From Holophagaceae bacterium (GTDB lineage Bacteria; Acidobacteriota; Holophagae; Holophagales; Holophagaceae): 64,000 nt of DNA. The notes beneath the pieces were generated by a model. It had not been told where the DNA came from and did not search any database. It saw only the letters and a list, made by a program, of their open reading frames with translations. Of the stretch, positions 45,357 through 54,769 are shown in pieces. The DNA lies in assembly GCA_025361205.1 (NCBI GenBank), contig JANYAS010000011.1:1-64000 (forward strand). Reading direction: 5' to 3'. Both the position numbers and the translations under genes were made by a program. Position 1 is the stretch's first letter, and every line of letters begins with the position of its first letter.

Positions 45357-48300
45357 GGTGCCACCTCCTTCACCTTCCGGCGCCCCAATCGGGGCCCGGC
45401 TTTGGGCGGGGCCTCGTCGCCGTTGCCCTCATCCGGATCCAGCAGTTCGGCGTCGGGATCCAGGGCCACGAGGCGGTGCAACGCCTCGTCATCGAGCTCG
45501 GTGAGCCAGCCTTCGCCGCTGCCCACCACGCGGTCCGCGAGGTCGCGTTTCGATTCCAGCAGGGCGTCAATTTTCTCTTCCAGCGTGCCGATGGTGACGA
45601 GCTTGTGGACCTGCACGTTCTTCGTCTGGCCGATGCGGTAGGTGCGGTCCGTGGCCTGGTCCTCCACGGCGGGGTTCCACCAGCGGTCGAAGTGGAAAAC
45701 ATGGGTAGCCGCCGTGAGGTTCAGGCCCACGCCGCCGGCCTTGAGGCTCAGCAGCAGCACCGGCGACGCGTCCGCGTCCTCCTGGAAGGTGCGCACCATT
45801 TCGTCGCGGCCCTCCCGCGTCGTGCCGCCATGCAGGAAGGGCGGTTCGAAGCCCAGGGCCTCGTGCAGGTGGATCTGAAGCCGGTCGCCCATTTCCTTGA
45901 ACTGGGTGAATACGATGGCGCGCTCGCCGCCCTCGACCACTTCTTCCAGCATCTCCGTGAGACGGTCCAGCTTGCCGCTGCGTCCGCGGTAGGGCCCCTG
46001 TTGCTTGAGGAACTGGCTGGGGTGGTTGCAGATCTGCTTGAGGTGCGTGAGCAGGGCCAGGATGCGGCCGCGGCGTTCGATGCCTGTGGCCGTGTCGAGG
46101 TCTGCTTCCATTTGATCGACCCGGTATTTGTAGAGCTCGGCCTGCTCCCGGCTGAGCGTCGTGAAGACTTTCATCTCCAGCTTTTCCGGCAGGTCCTGGA
46201 TGATGGCCTTATCGCTCTTGAGGCGGCGCAGGATGAAGGGGCCGATGCGCTGGCGCAGCAGATTGGCCGCGTCGGGGTCGCGGTATTTCTCGATGGGGGT
46301 GGCGAACTGCTCCTTGAACTGAGCTTCGCTGCCCAGGTAGCCGGGCAGCCCGGCGCTCATGATCGCCCAGAGTTCGGTGAGGCGGTTCTCGATGGGCGTT
46401 CCGGTAAGGGCCAGGCGGAAGCCCCCGTGCAGCTTGCGGATGGCCTTGGCCTGGGCCGACCCGGCGTTCTTGATGGCCTGGGCCTCGTCCACCACGATCC
46501 CGCCCCAGGGCCGTTTCGCGAAGGTGTCCTCCTCGCGCCGCACCACGCCGTAGGTGGTGAGCACGAGGGTATGGGGCTTGAAGGTCGAGGGCAGGAGTTC
46601 GCGGTTGTTGCCGTGGTGCACGAAGATCGGCACCGAAGGGGCGAACTTGGCCAGCTCCCGTTCCCAGTTGCCCAGCAGGGACGTGGGACAGACCAGCAGG
46701 GTGGCCGGGCCGAAGGCGGGGCTTTGGATCTGCCGGTGCAGCAGCAGGGCCAGCACCTGAATCGTTTTCCCCAGGCCCATGTCGTCGGCGAGGATGCCGC
46801 CGAGGCCCAAGCGGGCCAGGCCATCCAGCCAGGCCAGGCCCCGCAGCTGGTAGGGCCGCAACTGGCCGTGGAAGCTGGCGGGCTGGGTGATGGGTTTGTC
46901 GGGGAGGATCATCAGGTCATCGAGGGCCGCGCCGAAATCGCCCGCGACTTCCACCTCGATGGCCTCGCTGACGCCGGGGATGCTGGCCGTGCCCGTGAGG
47001 GCCGCCGCCAGGGCCGCGCCCTTGGTCATGCTTTCGAACCCAGCGCCCTTGCTGGCATGGATGATGGCGTTGATCTGCTTGAGGGTCTCCGGATCCAGGG
47101 CCACCCACTTGCCCTTCCAGGCCACCAGGGGGTGCTTGAGGCTGGCCATCTGGGCGAAGTCCTCCACGCTCAGGGCATCGTCGCCCAGCATGAGCGACCA
47201 GTCGGCGCTGACGCTGCCCTCCAGGCCGGCCTGGGCCATGGGGGCGGACTCCAGCACGTTGCGGGCGCCCAGCCTAACCTTCGCCCGCAGGCGCTTGGCC
47301 CCGCCGAAATCGGCGAGGGCTTCGGGGATGTGGACGAGGAAGCCGGCCTCCTTCAATTGCGCGGCGCCGCGGGTGAGGAAGCCCCAGGCCTCCGTGGGCC
47401 GGAGCACCAGATCCTCGGGCTTCTGGCCGGACAGGGCCCGCTCGAGGGCCGGGAAGAACGGCACGGCGCGGGCCAGGCCCCGGAGCAGGGCCTGCCGGGC
47501 CTGGAGCACATCGGGTTCGGTGGAGGGTTCCCACAGCTTGGCCACGCCGATGTCGGCGCCGGCCTCGGTCTCCAGCCCCACCCTGAGGATCCAGCCCTCT
47601 TCGGCAAGGCGATCGGCGTCCTGCACGGTCTGGTTGGTGACCGGGACCGGCGGCGCCTCCAGGTGGAGGCTGGGGCGCAGCCACTGGGGCCGGGCGCCTT
47701 CGCTCCACTGGGCCAGCTGCTCACCCAGGGTGCGCTCGGTGATGCCGGTGGTGGGGAATTCGGGGAGCTGGTGGGACAGGGCCACCATGATGCGCTCGTC
47801 CCAGGGCAGCCGGTCCCGCTTGTGGCCGCGCAGCCGGTGGATCAGGCTCAGGCGCGGGTCGTCCCCGGCGCGGAGGCTGCCCGCCACGAACCGCATGATG
47901 AAGTCGGCGCCGTCCTCCAGGAAGGCCGTCAGGATCGTGTCCGGGGTGGGCGGCAGGGCCAAGTCATCCTCGATGTCGAAGGCATCCAGGTCGCCCAGGG
48001 CCACGGTCTTGGTGAAGGCCCAGGTATCGTTCTCCGGGAAGGCCAGGGCCGCAGGGGGCATGGCCTCGGCCAGCTGGCGCAGGGCCGCGCGATCCGCGGG
48101 ACTGGTGAGGCTGACGCCCCAGCGGGCCTTCCAGGGGTTGCCCGTGGTGTCGAGCTGGGGCAGCATGGCGCCGCGGACCACCAGCGACTGCAGCAGACGC
48201 AGGACCGTGGCCCAGTACCGGAGGGTCGGTCCCGCATTGCCGGGGCGGAGGGCCAGAGAGGACAGCCAGGGATAGGCCCGCTGCCAGCGCAGGGGCACGG

Positions 48301-48490
48301 CGTGCATCTCCACAAGGGAGCCATCGGCCACGAAGATCTGGGCCTTGGCGGGCGTGAGGCGCTCGCGGCCCTGGAGCTCGCCCGGGAGCGTGCGCAGGGC
48401 CCGGATCCATTCGGCGGGGTCCACGGCCTCGGGCATGCAGAGCAGGAAACCCCGGTCCTGGGGTCGGTACTGGAGGAAGAGATTCAGCAT
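45353..48490 (-). CDS. SNF2/Rad54-family DEAD-box helicase
   Basis: Protein of 1045 residues. A long N-terminal part of unknown fold (about 1-540) is followed by the two-lobed SNF2 motor: ADDMGLGKTIQVLAL (Walker A, about 563), VVDEAQAIKN (Walker B, about 668), LTGTPIENRLTELW, then lobe 2 with AIVFTQFKEMG, FLHGGT, LSLKAGGVGLNLTAATHVFHFDRWWNPAVEDQATDRTYRIGQ. An ATP-driven dsDNA translocase is expected. It forms an operon with the SWIM gene and is divergent from rpiB. Confidence 0.93.
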   Translation of the reverse strand: MLNLFLQYRPQDRGFLLCMPEAVDPAEWIRALRTLPGELQGRERLTPAKAQIFVADGSLVEMHAVPLRWQRAYPWLSSLALRPGNAGPTLRYWATVLRLLQSLVVRGAMLPQLDTTGNPWKARWGVSLTSPADRAALRQLAEAMPPAALAFPENDTWAFTKTVALGDLDAFDIEDDLALPPTPDTILTAFLEDGADFIMRFVAGSLRAGDDPRLSLIHRLRGHKRDRLPWDERIMVALSHQLPEFPTTGITERTLGEQLAQWSEGARPQWLRPSLHLEAPPVPVTNQTVQDADRLAEEGWILRVGLETEAGADIGVAKLWEPSTEPDVLQARQALLRGLARAVPFFPALERALSGQKPEDLVLRPTEAWGFLTRGAAQLKEAGFLVHIPEALADFGGAKRLRAKVRLGARNVLESAPMAQAGLEGSVSADWSLMLGDDALSVEDFAQMASLKHPLVAWKGKWVALDPETLKQINAIIHASKGAGFESMTKGAALAAALTGTASIPGVSEAIEVEVAGDFGAALDDLMILPDKPITQPASFHGQLRPYQLRGLAWLDGLARLGLGGILADDMGLGKTIQVLALLLHRQIQSPAFGPATLLVCPTSLLGNWERELAKFAPSVPIFVHHGNNRELLPSTFKPHTLVLTTYGVVRREEDTFAKRPWGGIVVDEAQAIKNAGSAQAKAIRKLHGGFRLALTGTPIENRLTELWAIMSAGLPGYLGSEAQFKEQFATPIEKYRDPDAANLLRQRIGPFILRRLKSDKAIIQDLPEKLEMKVFTTLSREQAELYKYRVDQMEADLDTATGIERRGRILALLTHLKQICNHPSQFLKQQGPYRGRSGKLDRLTEMLEEVVEGGERAIVFTQFKEMGDRLQIHLHEALGFEPPFLHGGTTREGRDEMVRTFQEDADASPVLLLSLKAGGVGLNLTAATHVFHFDRWWNPAVEDQATDRTYRIGQTKNVQVHKLVTIGTLEEKIDALLESKRDLADRVVGSGEGWLTELDDEALHRLVALDPDAELLDPDEGNGDEAPPKAGPRLGRRKVKEVAP

Positions 48491-48540
48491 GGAGCGGCGC
48501 TAAGGAGGAGGCGGTAGGCTTGGGGCCAGGGGGCTGGACA

Positions 48541-48975
48541 ATGAGACTGGGTTTTGCGAGCGATCATGCTGGGTTCGACCTGAAAGAACGGCTCAAGGCC
48601 TGGGCGCTGAGGCAGGGACATGAGGTGGTGGATTTCGGCACGGATGGGACTGCCTCAGTGGACTACCCGGATTTCGCGCACCGGGCTGCGGAGGGCATGG
48701 ATCAATGGGAGCGCCTGGTGCTGGTCTGCGGATCCGGCATCGGCATCAGCATGGCGGCCAACCGCCATGCCGACATCCGCTGCGCGCTGGTGACATCCCC
48801 TGAGCACGCGGCGCTGGCCCGACAACACAATGATGCGAACGCCATCGCTTTCGGCCAGCGGCTGACGGATCCACTCAAAGCAGAATCCTACCTGAAAACC
48901 TTCCTGGAAACACCATTCGAAGGAGGCCGCCATCAAAGAAGGGTGGACAAGATCGAGTGGAAAGGGGGCTGCTGA
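48541..48975 (+). CDS. rpiB: Ribose-5-phosphate isomerase B
   Basis: Interconverts ribose 5-phosphate and ribulose 5-phosphate in the pentose pathway; 144 residues. FASDHAGFDLKERL, VDYPDFA and Cys63 in LVCGSGIGISMAANR, plus HNDANAIAFGQR, are all as in RpiB. ATG 48541 gives the family N-terminus. It overlaps rph by one base (TGATG). Confidence 0.95.
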   Translation: MRLGFASDHAGFDLKERLKAWALRQGHEVVDFGTDGTASVDYPDFAHRAAEGMDQWERLVLVCGSGIGISMAANRHADIRCALVTSPEHAALARQHNDANAIAFGQRLTDPLKAESYLKTFLETPFEGGRHQRRVDKIEWKGGC

Positions 48976-49703
48976 TGCGCCGGAACGAGGATTTGCGGGC
49001 CCTGAGCTTCGAAACGGGCATCCAGCTCCATGCCGGCGGTTCCTGCCTGGTGAAGCTGGGCCGCACCCATGTCCTCTGCGCCGCCAACCTCGAGGATAAG
49101 GTGCCGGGCTGGATGAGGGGGCGGGGCCAAGGCTGGCTCACGGCCGAGTACGGGATGTTGCCGGCCGCCACTCACACGCGCTCGGACCGCGAGGCCGCCC
49201 GGGGGAAACAGGGGGGCCGCACCGTGGAGATCCAGCGCCTCATCGGCCGCAGCCTCCGCCAGGCGGTGGACCTGGGGATCCTGGGCGAGCGCACCCTCAC
49301 GGTGGACTGCGATGTGCTCAATGCTGACGGGGGCACCCGCTGTGCGGCCATCACCGGGGCCTGGGTGGCGGTGGCCCTGGCACTCCGGTCCCGAGGGCTG
49401 TCGGCCGCCCTGGTGCGGCAGGTGGCGGCCGTGAGCGCGGGCCTTGTGGAAGCGGGCGAAGGGCGGCGGGGCCTGGTGCTGGACCTGGAGTACGAGGAGG
49501 ATCACCGCGCCGCCGTGGACTGCAACCTGGTGGCGGCTCGCGCCATCGCCCAGGGGACGCCGAGCGGCGAATTGGAGCTGGTGGAACTCCAGGGCACGGG
49601 CGAGGGACGGTCCTTCAGCCGCGCCGAAGCCACCGGCCTCATGGACCTGGGGCTGGCCGGCTGCGGGACCCTGATGGAGGCGCAGAAGGCGGCCCTGATA
49701 TGA
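48975..49703 (+). CDS. rph: Ribonuclease PH
   Basis: Phosphorolytic 3' exoribonuclease that trims tRNA; 242 residues. GGSCLVKLGRTHVLCAANLE, GWLTAEYGMLPAATHTRSDREA, GRTVEIQRLIGRSLRQAVDL and TVDCDVLNADGGTRCAAITGAWVA are signature blocks. It overlaps rpiB by one base and the patatin gene by four bases, so all three form an operon. Confidence 0.96.
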   Translation: MRRNEDLRALSFETGIQLHAGGSCLVKLGRTHVLCAANLEDKVPGWMRGRGQGWLTAEYGMLPAATHTRSDREAARGKQGGRTVEIQRLIGRSLRQAVDLGILGERTLTVDCDVLNADGGTRCAAITGAWVAVALALRSRGLSAALVRQVAAVSAGLVEAGEGRRGLVLDLEYEEDHRAAVDCNLVAARAIAQGTPSGELELVELQGTGEGRSFSRAEATGLMDLGLAGCGTLMEAQKAALI

Positions 49704-52444
49704 GGGTGAGATGGTTCCTGCTGGCGGTTGGCCTGCCGGCCCTGCTGACCGCTCAGGTCCTGCCGTCGGCCCTGGGCTCCCGGTCCGTCCAGCCCCGTCG
49801 CATTGAGGTCGTGCTGCAGCCTGCGGACATGGTATTCCGGTTCTCGCCCCGGGTGGTCATCCCCGGGATGCCGCGGGTGGCCCTGGCCCTGAGCGGTGGT
49901 GGGGCCCGGGGCCTGGCCCACATCGGGATCCTCCAGCGCCTGGAGGAGGTGGGCTATCCCCTGGACAGCATCACCGGAACCAGCGCGGGGGCCTTGGTGG
50001 GCGCGCTCTATGCCAGCGGGTTCTCGGGGCTGGAGATCGAGGATCTGTTCAATCGCCTCGACCTGACCCGCGCCTTCATGGAACCCCTCCTGCGCAACCC
50101 CGGCGAGACCTTGGAGGAACAGGAGGAACGTAACTCCGCCTTCCTCTCCATCGAGCGCCACGATGGGCGCCTGGCTCTGGCCCAGAGCCTCCGCAGCGGC
50201 ATCGAGATTCAGCACACACTCCAGGGCCTGCTGGCCCGCGGCGCCTACTTCTCCAGTGGGGATTTCGACCGGCTGCAGCGCCCCCTGCGCGTGCTGGCCA
50301 CCAACCTCGAGACGGGGCAGGGCCGGGTCTTCGGGCGGGGCGATCTGGTGGAGGCGGTGCGGGCCTCCCTGTCCATTCCCGGCGGCTTCCGGCCCGTGGT
50401 CATCGAGGGCCAGCAGTACGTGGATGGCGCCCTGGTGGAGAACCTGCCGGTGTTCACCGCGAAGGAGGCCTTCCACGCGGATGTGGTCATCGCCGTGGAC
50501 ATCAGCGCCCCTCTGGAGCGCCGGCCCTCCACGAACTTCCTTTCCGTGGCGGCCCGCAGCCTGGACCTGGTGGTGGAGCGGCACCAGTGGGAAAGCCGTG
50601 CCGCCGCGGATTTCCTCATCCGACCCGACATCCACGATTCGCCCATCTTCGATTACGGGTCGGGGAGTTCCAAGCTGGTGCGCCAGGGGCGCGAAGCCTT
50701 CGACCTCCGGCGGGAGGCCATGAACACCCTGCTGCGCAGTCGGCTGAGCCAGGAGCGGTTGGACGTGACCCGGGTGGCCTTCGAGGCTCCCGGTGGCGTG
50801 AGCACGGCCCTGGAAGGACTTCTGGCGGTGACCCTGAAGACCAGCAAGGACGGGCTCCTCGTCCAGGACGCCCAGATTCTCCTGCAGCAGATCCTGGTCC
50901 ATGGTCTGGCGCAGGAGGCTTGGGCCACCGTGGATCCAGACCACTTGCTGACCGTCCACCTGCGGCCCTACCCCGCCATCTCAGAGGTGGAGGTGGAGGC
51001 ACCGGAGGCTTGGCGTCCGGTGGTCCGGACCGCGGCAGCCGCTGCCATGAAGGTGGGCGAACCGTTCAACCCTCAGGTCTTCGGCGGCCTCATGTCGCAG
51101 CTCGTCTACCGGTTCCTCATGGAGGGCAGGCCCCTGGTGGATGCCCGGGGGTCGGCCTTTGACCCTCAGACGGGGCGCCTGCACCTTGCGCTCAAGGAAC
51201 CCCTGATCACGAAGGTGGAGGTCCGCATGCCCGCCGAGTCGGGCGTGGACGGGGGTCATCTCCTGCGTCTGCTGGGCACGTTGCAGGGGCACCCCTTCCG
51301 CCCGGACGACCTGCAGAAGCGCGTGGCCCTGGCGGAACACCGCCTGCATCTCGCGGAATTGCGGTACCAGATTCGGCCGGAGGGAGGGGGGAGTACGGGG
51401 ATCACCATCGCCCTCATCCCGCTGCCCCAACAGCGGGAACGCCTGGAAGTCTCCCTGGGCTATGAATCCACCCTGGGTGGCCAGATGGGTCTGGCGTACA
51501 AGGCCTTGAACCTGGGTTTCAAGGGCACCGAGCTGGAGCTTAGCGCTGCCCGAAATCGACTGCAGGAGCAGGCGTCGGTGGCCATTCAAGGCCCCTTCGG
51601 TTTTTCCCCGGGAGCCGGCATGGAACTGGCTGCGGACTACTGGCAACAGCGCCGGGAGATTCCCCTGTTCTGGGCAGTACAGGAACTGCCAGGCAACGAA
51701 CCGGGGGCCCGCCTCAGTGCCTCCGACCTCATCCTGAGAACCTACTTCCGCTTCGGCAACCTGGGCACGGGCAAGCTGAGCCTCGACCTGATCCGGCGCG
51801 ATGCGGCGTTTCGAGAGAGTGGCCGCCGCACCTCCCAGAGCCAGGACGCGGTGTTCCTGTCGGGGGAATGGGACAACTTCGATCGGCACACGCTTCCGCG
51901 GGAGGGACTTCTGCTGCGAGGCCGCTTCGGCGCAGGGCATGCCGAAGCTGGGTCGCTGGCGGGCGCCACCTTCCAGCAGAGCTACTTCCGAGCCCGGGGG
52001 GTGACCTCGTTCGGCGATACGCTCGGGCTGGATCTGGATCTGGAATGGGGTCAGGGCCGACACCTCCCCCTGGATCGCTGGTGGGTCCTGGGGGGGTCCT
52101 CCTTCGTCATCGGTTCCCGCTCGGCGGGCTTCATGGCGCCGAATTTCACCGCCGTGCGGTTGGGGATCCCCTTCAGCCTCTATGTGGGACTTGGCCTCAC
52201 GGTGCAGGCCGTCCCCCGCTTCGACCTGGCCTGGATGGCCCAGGATCCCGCCTCCCTGCTGAAAGCCGAAGGTTCCAGGGCCCAAGGCATGGGGCTCGTC
52301 CTGCGAACGACCTTGTCCCATTTGTTTGTCGAACTGTCCTACGGCTCCCTGAGGGTCCGCACCCCCGTCGACAGTGGCCGGGCCGTGGGCAGCTTCAACG
52401 TCCTGATCGGCACCCAGCCCTTTGACCTCTGGAAGCGGCATTGA
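49700..52444 (+). CDS. Patatin-like phospholipase with Omp85-type barrel (type Vd layout)
   Basis: Outer-membrane protein of 914 residues with signal peptide (RWFLLAVGLPALLTAQ). The patatin domain (about 60-300) has the oxyanion GGGARG near 66, the nucleophile Ser in GTSAG near 95 and the catalytic Asp in VDGAL near 241. POTRA-like repeats follow at about 425-590 (ISEVEVEAPEAW, KVEVRMPAES), then a 16-stranded-type Omp85 barrel to the C-terminus (LEVSLGYESTLGGQMGLAYKALN; DNFDRHTLPREGLLLRGRF). This matches PlpD-like proteins that display or secrete their phospholipase domain. Confidence 0.9.
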   Translation: MRVRWFLLAVGLPALLTAQVLPSALGSRSVQPRRIEVVLQPADMVFRFSPRVVIPGMPRVALALSGGGARGLAHIGILQRLEEVGYPLDSITGTSAGALVGALYASGFSGLEIEDLFNRLDLTRAFMEPLLRNPGETLEEQEERNSAFLSIERHDGRLALAQSLRSGIEIQHTLQGLLARGAYFSSGDFDRLQRPLRVLATNLETGQGRVFGRGDLVEAVRASLSIPGGFRPVVIEGQQYVDGALVENLPVFTAKEAFHADVVIAVDISAPLERRPSTNFLSVAARSLDLVVERHQWESRAAADFLIRPDIHDSPIFDYGSGSSKLVRQGREAFDLRREAMNTLLRSRLSQERLDVTRVAFEAPGGVSTALEGLLAVTLKTSKDGLLVQDAQILLQQILVHGLAQEAWATVDPDHLLTVHLRPYPAISEVEVEAPEAWRPVVRTAAAAAMKVGEPFNPQVFGGLMSQLVYRFLMEGRPLVDARGSAFDPQTGRLHLALKEPLITKVEVRMPAESGVDGGHLLRLLGTLQGHPFRPDDLQKRVALAEHRLHLAELRYQIRPEGGGSTGITIALIPLPQQRERLEVSLGYESTLGGQMGLAYKALNLGFKGTELELSAARNRLQEQASVAIQGPFGFSPGAGMELAADYWQQRREIPLFWAVQELPGNEPGARLSASDLILRTYFRFGNLGTGKLSLDLIRRDAAFRESGRRTSQSQDAVFLSGEWDNFDRHTLPREGLLLRGRFGAGHAEAGSLAGATFQQSYFRARGVTSFGDTLGLDLDLEWGQGRHLPLDRWWVLGGSSFVIGSRSAGFMAPNFTAVRLGIPFSLYVGLGLTVQAVPRFDLAWMAQDPASLLKAEGSRAQGMGLVLRTTLSHLFVELSYGSLRVRTPVDSGRAVGSFNVLIGTQPFDLWKRH

Positions 52445-52446
52445 TG

Positions 52447-52612
52447 CTGTCCGGGGGGAGGCTCCGACTCCGTGACGAAGGAGCGGGAGCAGCCTCCAGG
52501 GGAGGCCGCGTCAGGCGGAGCGCGCTGCGCGCCCACCCTCGGGCCCCCGCGGTTCGGGCCGGGAAACCCGCCCCGCACCGCCTCGCACCTCCGAGCTCGC
52601 CTTCGCGTCCAG
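52447..52612 (+). repeat. Family 2 repeat, copy F
   Basis: Begins two bases after the patatin gene stop with CTGTCCGGGGGGA. It contains GGAGGCT pairing with AGCCTCC, then GCGTCAGGCGG, CGGGCCCCCGC, AACCCGCCCC and GCCTCGCAC. The first blocks are shared with the insert in icmF and the later blocks with the copy at 39227, so it links both. Confidence 0.75.
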
Positions 52613-52730
52613 TCTGATGCGCCCTGGCGGTCTGCGCTGGTGTGCCTGTGACCCGTTCCATAGGCCGGGCCCAGGGGCCGCCTGATATCCTGAACCGTTG
52701 GCATTCCAACGTTCTTTGTTCGAGGCCGCC

Positions 52731-54083
52731 ATGCGCTACCTGCCTTCTTCCCCCATCGAGGATCGTGCCCTCCTGGACACCATCGGCGTCCCGGACGCGG
52801 AGGCGCTGCTGGTGGGCATCCCCGAAGCCCTCCGCCTGAAGCGGGACTTGGATCTGCCCACGCAGGGCTCCGAGCAGGAAGTGGCCTGGCAGATGCTGGG
52901 GCTGGCCAACAAGAATACGCGCTTCTGCGCTCAGTTCCTCGGCGCCGGGGCCTACGACCACTTTGTGCCCGCGGCCATCGATGCGATGTGCAGCCGCCAG
53001 GAATGGTTCACGGCCTACACGCCCTACCAGCCCGAGATCGCCCAGGGCACCCTGCAGCACATTTTCGAATACCAGACACTCATCTGCGACTTGACGGGCC
53101 TGGAGGTCACCAACGCCAGCCTCTATGACGGCGGCACCGCCTGCGTGGAAGCGGCCCTCATGGCCGTGCGCGTGGCCAAGAAGCGCAACACCGTGTTGGT
53201 GAGCCGTGGCCTGCACCCGCTCTACCGCGAGGTGCTGAAGACCAGCTTCGCGGCCCATGACAGCCTCCATCTGGTGGAAGTGGACCTGAAGGACGGTGTC
53301 ACCGATCCGGCCGACCTTCAGGCGAAGCTCAACGGGGATGTGGCGGCCGTGCTGGTGGGCTACCCCAACTTCCTCGGTGCAGTGGAGGACCTCGCGGCCC
53401 TGGCCGGTCCCATCCACGCTGCGGGCGCGTTGCTGGTGAGCGTGACCCAGGAGGCCTTCGCCTTCGGCTGGTTCGAGGCCCCCGGCAAGGCCGGCGCCGA
53501 CATGGCCTGCGGCGAGGCCATGTCCCTGGGCAACAAGCCCACCTTCGGGGGCCCCTTCCTGGGCTTCCTGGCCGTGAAGGACGTCCACAAGCGCGAGATT
53601 CCCGGCCGCGTGGTGGGCCAGACCAAGGACCTGAAGGGCGAGACTGGCTACGTGCTGACCCTGACCGCCCGGGAGCAGCACATCCGCCGCGACAAGGCCA
53701 CCAGCAACATCTGCTCGAACCAAGGTCTCGTGGCCCTGCGCGCCAACATCTTCATGCAGCTGGCCGGCCCCGAGGGCCTCCGGGGGCTGGCGGAACAGAA
53801 CGCCGCCAAGGCCCAGTACCTGCGCCAGCGTCTGCTGGAACTACCGGACATGGAGCCGGTGGACGAGCAGCCCTTCTTCAACGAGTTCGTGCTGCGCTAC
53901 ACGGGCGACTACGCCGCGCTCCAGGAGGCCTGCCTCAAGGAGAGCTTGCTGCCGGGCCTCGACCTGGGCCGCTTCTACCCCGAATACGCGGGCTGCATCC
54001 TTTGGTGCGCCACCGAACTCCACACCCGCCAAATGATCGAGAGCCTCGTCGAGATCCTGGCCCGCGTCCCTGCGACTGTGTAG
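52731..54083 (+). CDS. gcvPA: Glycine dehydrogenase (decarboxylating) subunit 1
   Basis: N-terminal half of the split P-protein of the glycine cleavage system, 450 residues, as in the two-subunit type. FCAQFLGAGAYDHFVPAA, YTPYQPEIAQGTLQHIFEYQ, ASLYDGGTACVEAALMA and SNICSNQGLVALRANIFMQ are typical. ATG 52731 follows GAGG. It should form a heterotetramer with GcvPB, which lies 690 bases downstream after a toxin-antitoxin pair. gcvT and gcvH are not in view. Confidence 0.96.
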   Translation: MRYLPSSPIEDRALLDTIGVPDAEALLVGIPEALRLKRDLDLPTQGSEQEVAWQMLGLANKNTRFCAQFLGAGAYDHFVPAAIDAMCSRQEWFTAYTPYQPEIAQGTLQHIFEYQTLICDLTGLEVTNASLYDGGTACVEAALMAVRVAKKRNTVLVSRGLHPLYREVLKTSFAAHDSLHLVEVDLKDGVTDPADLQAKLNGDVAAVLVGYPNFLGAVEDLAALAGPIHAAGALLVSVTQEAFAFGWFEAPGKAGADMACGEAMSLGNKPTFGGPFLGFLAVKDVHKREIPGRVVGQTKDLKGETGYVLTLTAREQHIRRDKATSNICSNQGLVALRANIFMQLAGPEGLRGLAEQNAAKAQYLRQRLLELPDMEPVDEQPFFNEFVLRYTGDYAALQEACLKESLLPGLDLGRFYPEYAGCILWCATELHTRQMIESLVEILARVPATV

Positions 54084-54090
54084 GGCTCTG

Positions 54091-54420
54091 ATGACGCTCC
54101 CAGAGCCTATTCGCGCCCATCTGCCGTTCGATGAGAGTTGGCTGGAGGCCTGGTGTCGCCGTTGGCAGGTAGCCGAACTCGCCTTTTTTGGATCCGTGCT
54201 GCGGGATGACTTCGGCCCGGACAGCGATGTGGATCTGTTGATCCGGTTCTCTGATTCATCCAAATGGAGCCTTCTGGACCACATTGCCATGGAGGAGGAA
54301 CTGGCCACCTTTTTTGGGCGGAAGGTGGATCTGGTATCCCGGCGGGCCGTCGAAGGAAGCCACAATCCCATCCGCCGTCGCCACATCCTGGACTCAGCGC
54401 AGGTGGTCTATGCGGCTTGA
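54091..54420 (+). CDS. mntA: MNT-domain nucleotidyltransferase, antitoxin (MntA-like)
   Basis: Protein of 109 residues. The minimal nucleotidyltransferase motif is complete: FFGSVLRDDFGPDSDVDLLI (GS at 34-35, catalytic Asp46 and Asp48). In MntA-HepT modules this enzyme adds AMP to a Tyr of HepT, blocking its RNase activity. It starts seven bases after gcvPA and overlaps hepT by 11 bases. Confidence 0.85.
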   Translation: MTLPEPIRAHLPFDESWLEAWCRRWQVAELAFFGSVLRDDFGPDSDVDLLIRFSDSSKWSLLDHIAMEEELATFFGRKVDLVSRRAVEGSHNPIRRRHILDSAQVVYAA

Positions 54421-54751
54421 TGCAACCTACCTTCAGGACATTCTGATGGCTGGGGAGGAAATTCGGGCGTTTGTCGGAACCGCGGACGAACCGGGTTTTT
54501 TGCTGGATCACCTGCTGCAAGCGGCGGTCGCCTACAAACTTTCAGTCATCGGCGAAGCCGCCGGGAACCTGTCCCCCGAGTTCCGCGCCATCCACACCGC
54601 GATTCCATGGCAGCGCATTCGAGGCCTCAGGAATCACCTAATCCATGCCTATGGCGATGTGGATCAGGTCGCAGTCTGGCGCATTCTTCAGCACGAGTTG
54701 CCAGCCCTGCTTTCTTACATCGAGCCCCTCATCCCCGCCGAGCCGCAGTGA
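54410..54751 (+). CDS. hepT: HEPN-domain toxin (HepT-like)
   Basis: Protein of 113 residues. The HEPN RNase motif RxxxxHxY is intact: Arg74, His79 and Tyr81 in GLRNHLIHAYGDVD. The Tyr is the AMP-modified residue in known pairs. ATG 54410 lies inside the end of mntA in another frame; the mntA stop is at 54418-54420. Together they form a toxin-antitoxin module inserted in the gcvP operon. It ends 18 bases before gcvPB. Confidence 0.85.
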   Translation: MRLDATYLQDILMAGEEIRAFVGTADEPGFLLDHLLQAAVAYKLSVIGEAAGNLSPEFRAIHTAIPWQRIRGLRNHLIHAYGDVDQVAVWRILQHELPALLSYIEPLIPAEPQ

Positions 54752-54769
54752 TTTCTTCCAGGTGAAACC

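Noticed and set aside
45476-48517. A 1013-residue open frame opposite the SNF2 helicase gene
   Set aside because: It is a shadow of a high-GC coding region; the helicase frame has full motifs and the opposite frame is low-complexity Gly/Gln/Val-rich.
52613-52730. A glycine riboswitch before gcvPA
   Set aside because: No glycine aptamer motifs were recognised in this stretch.
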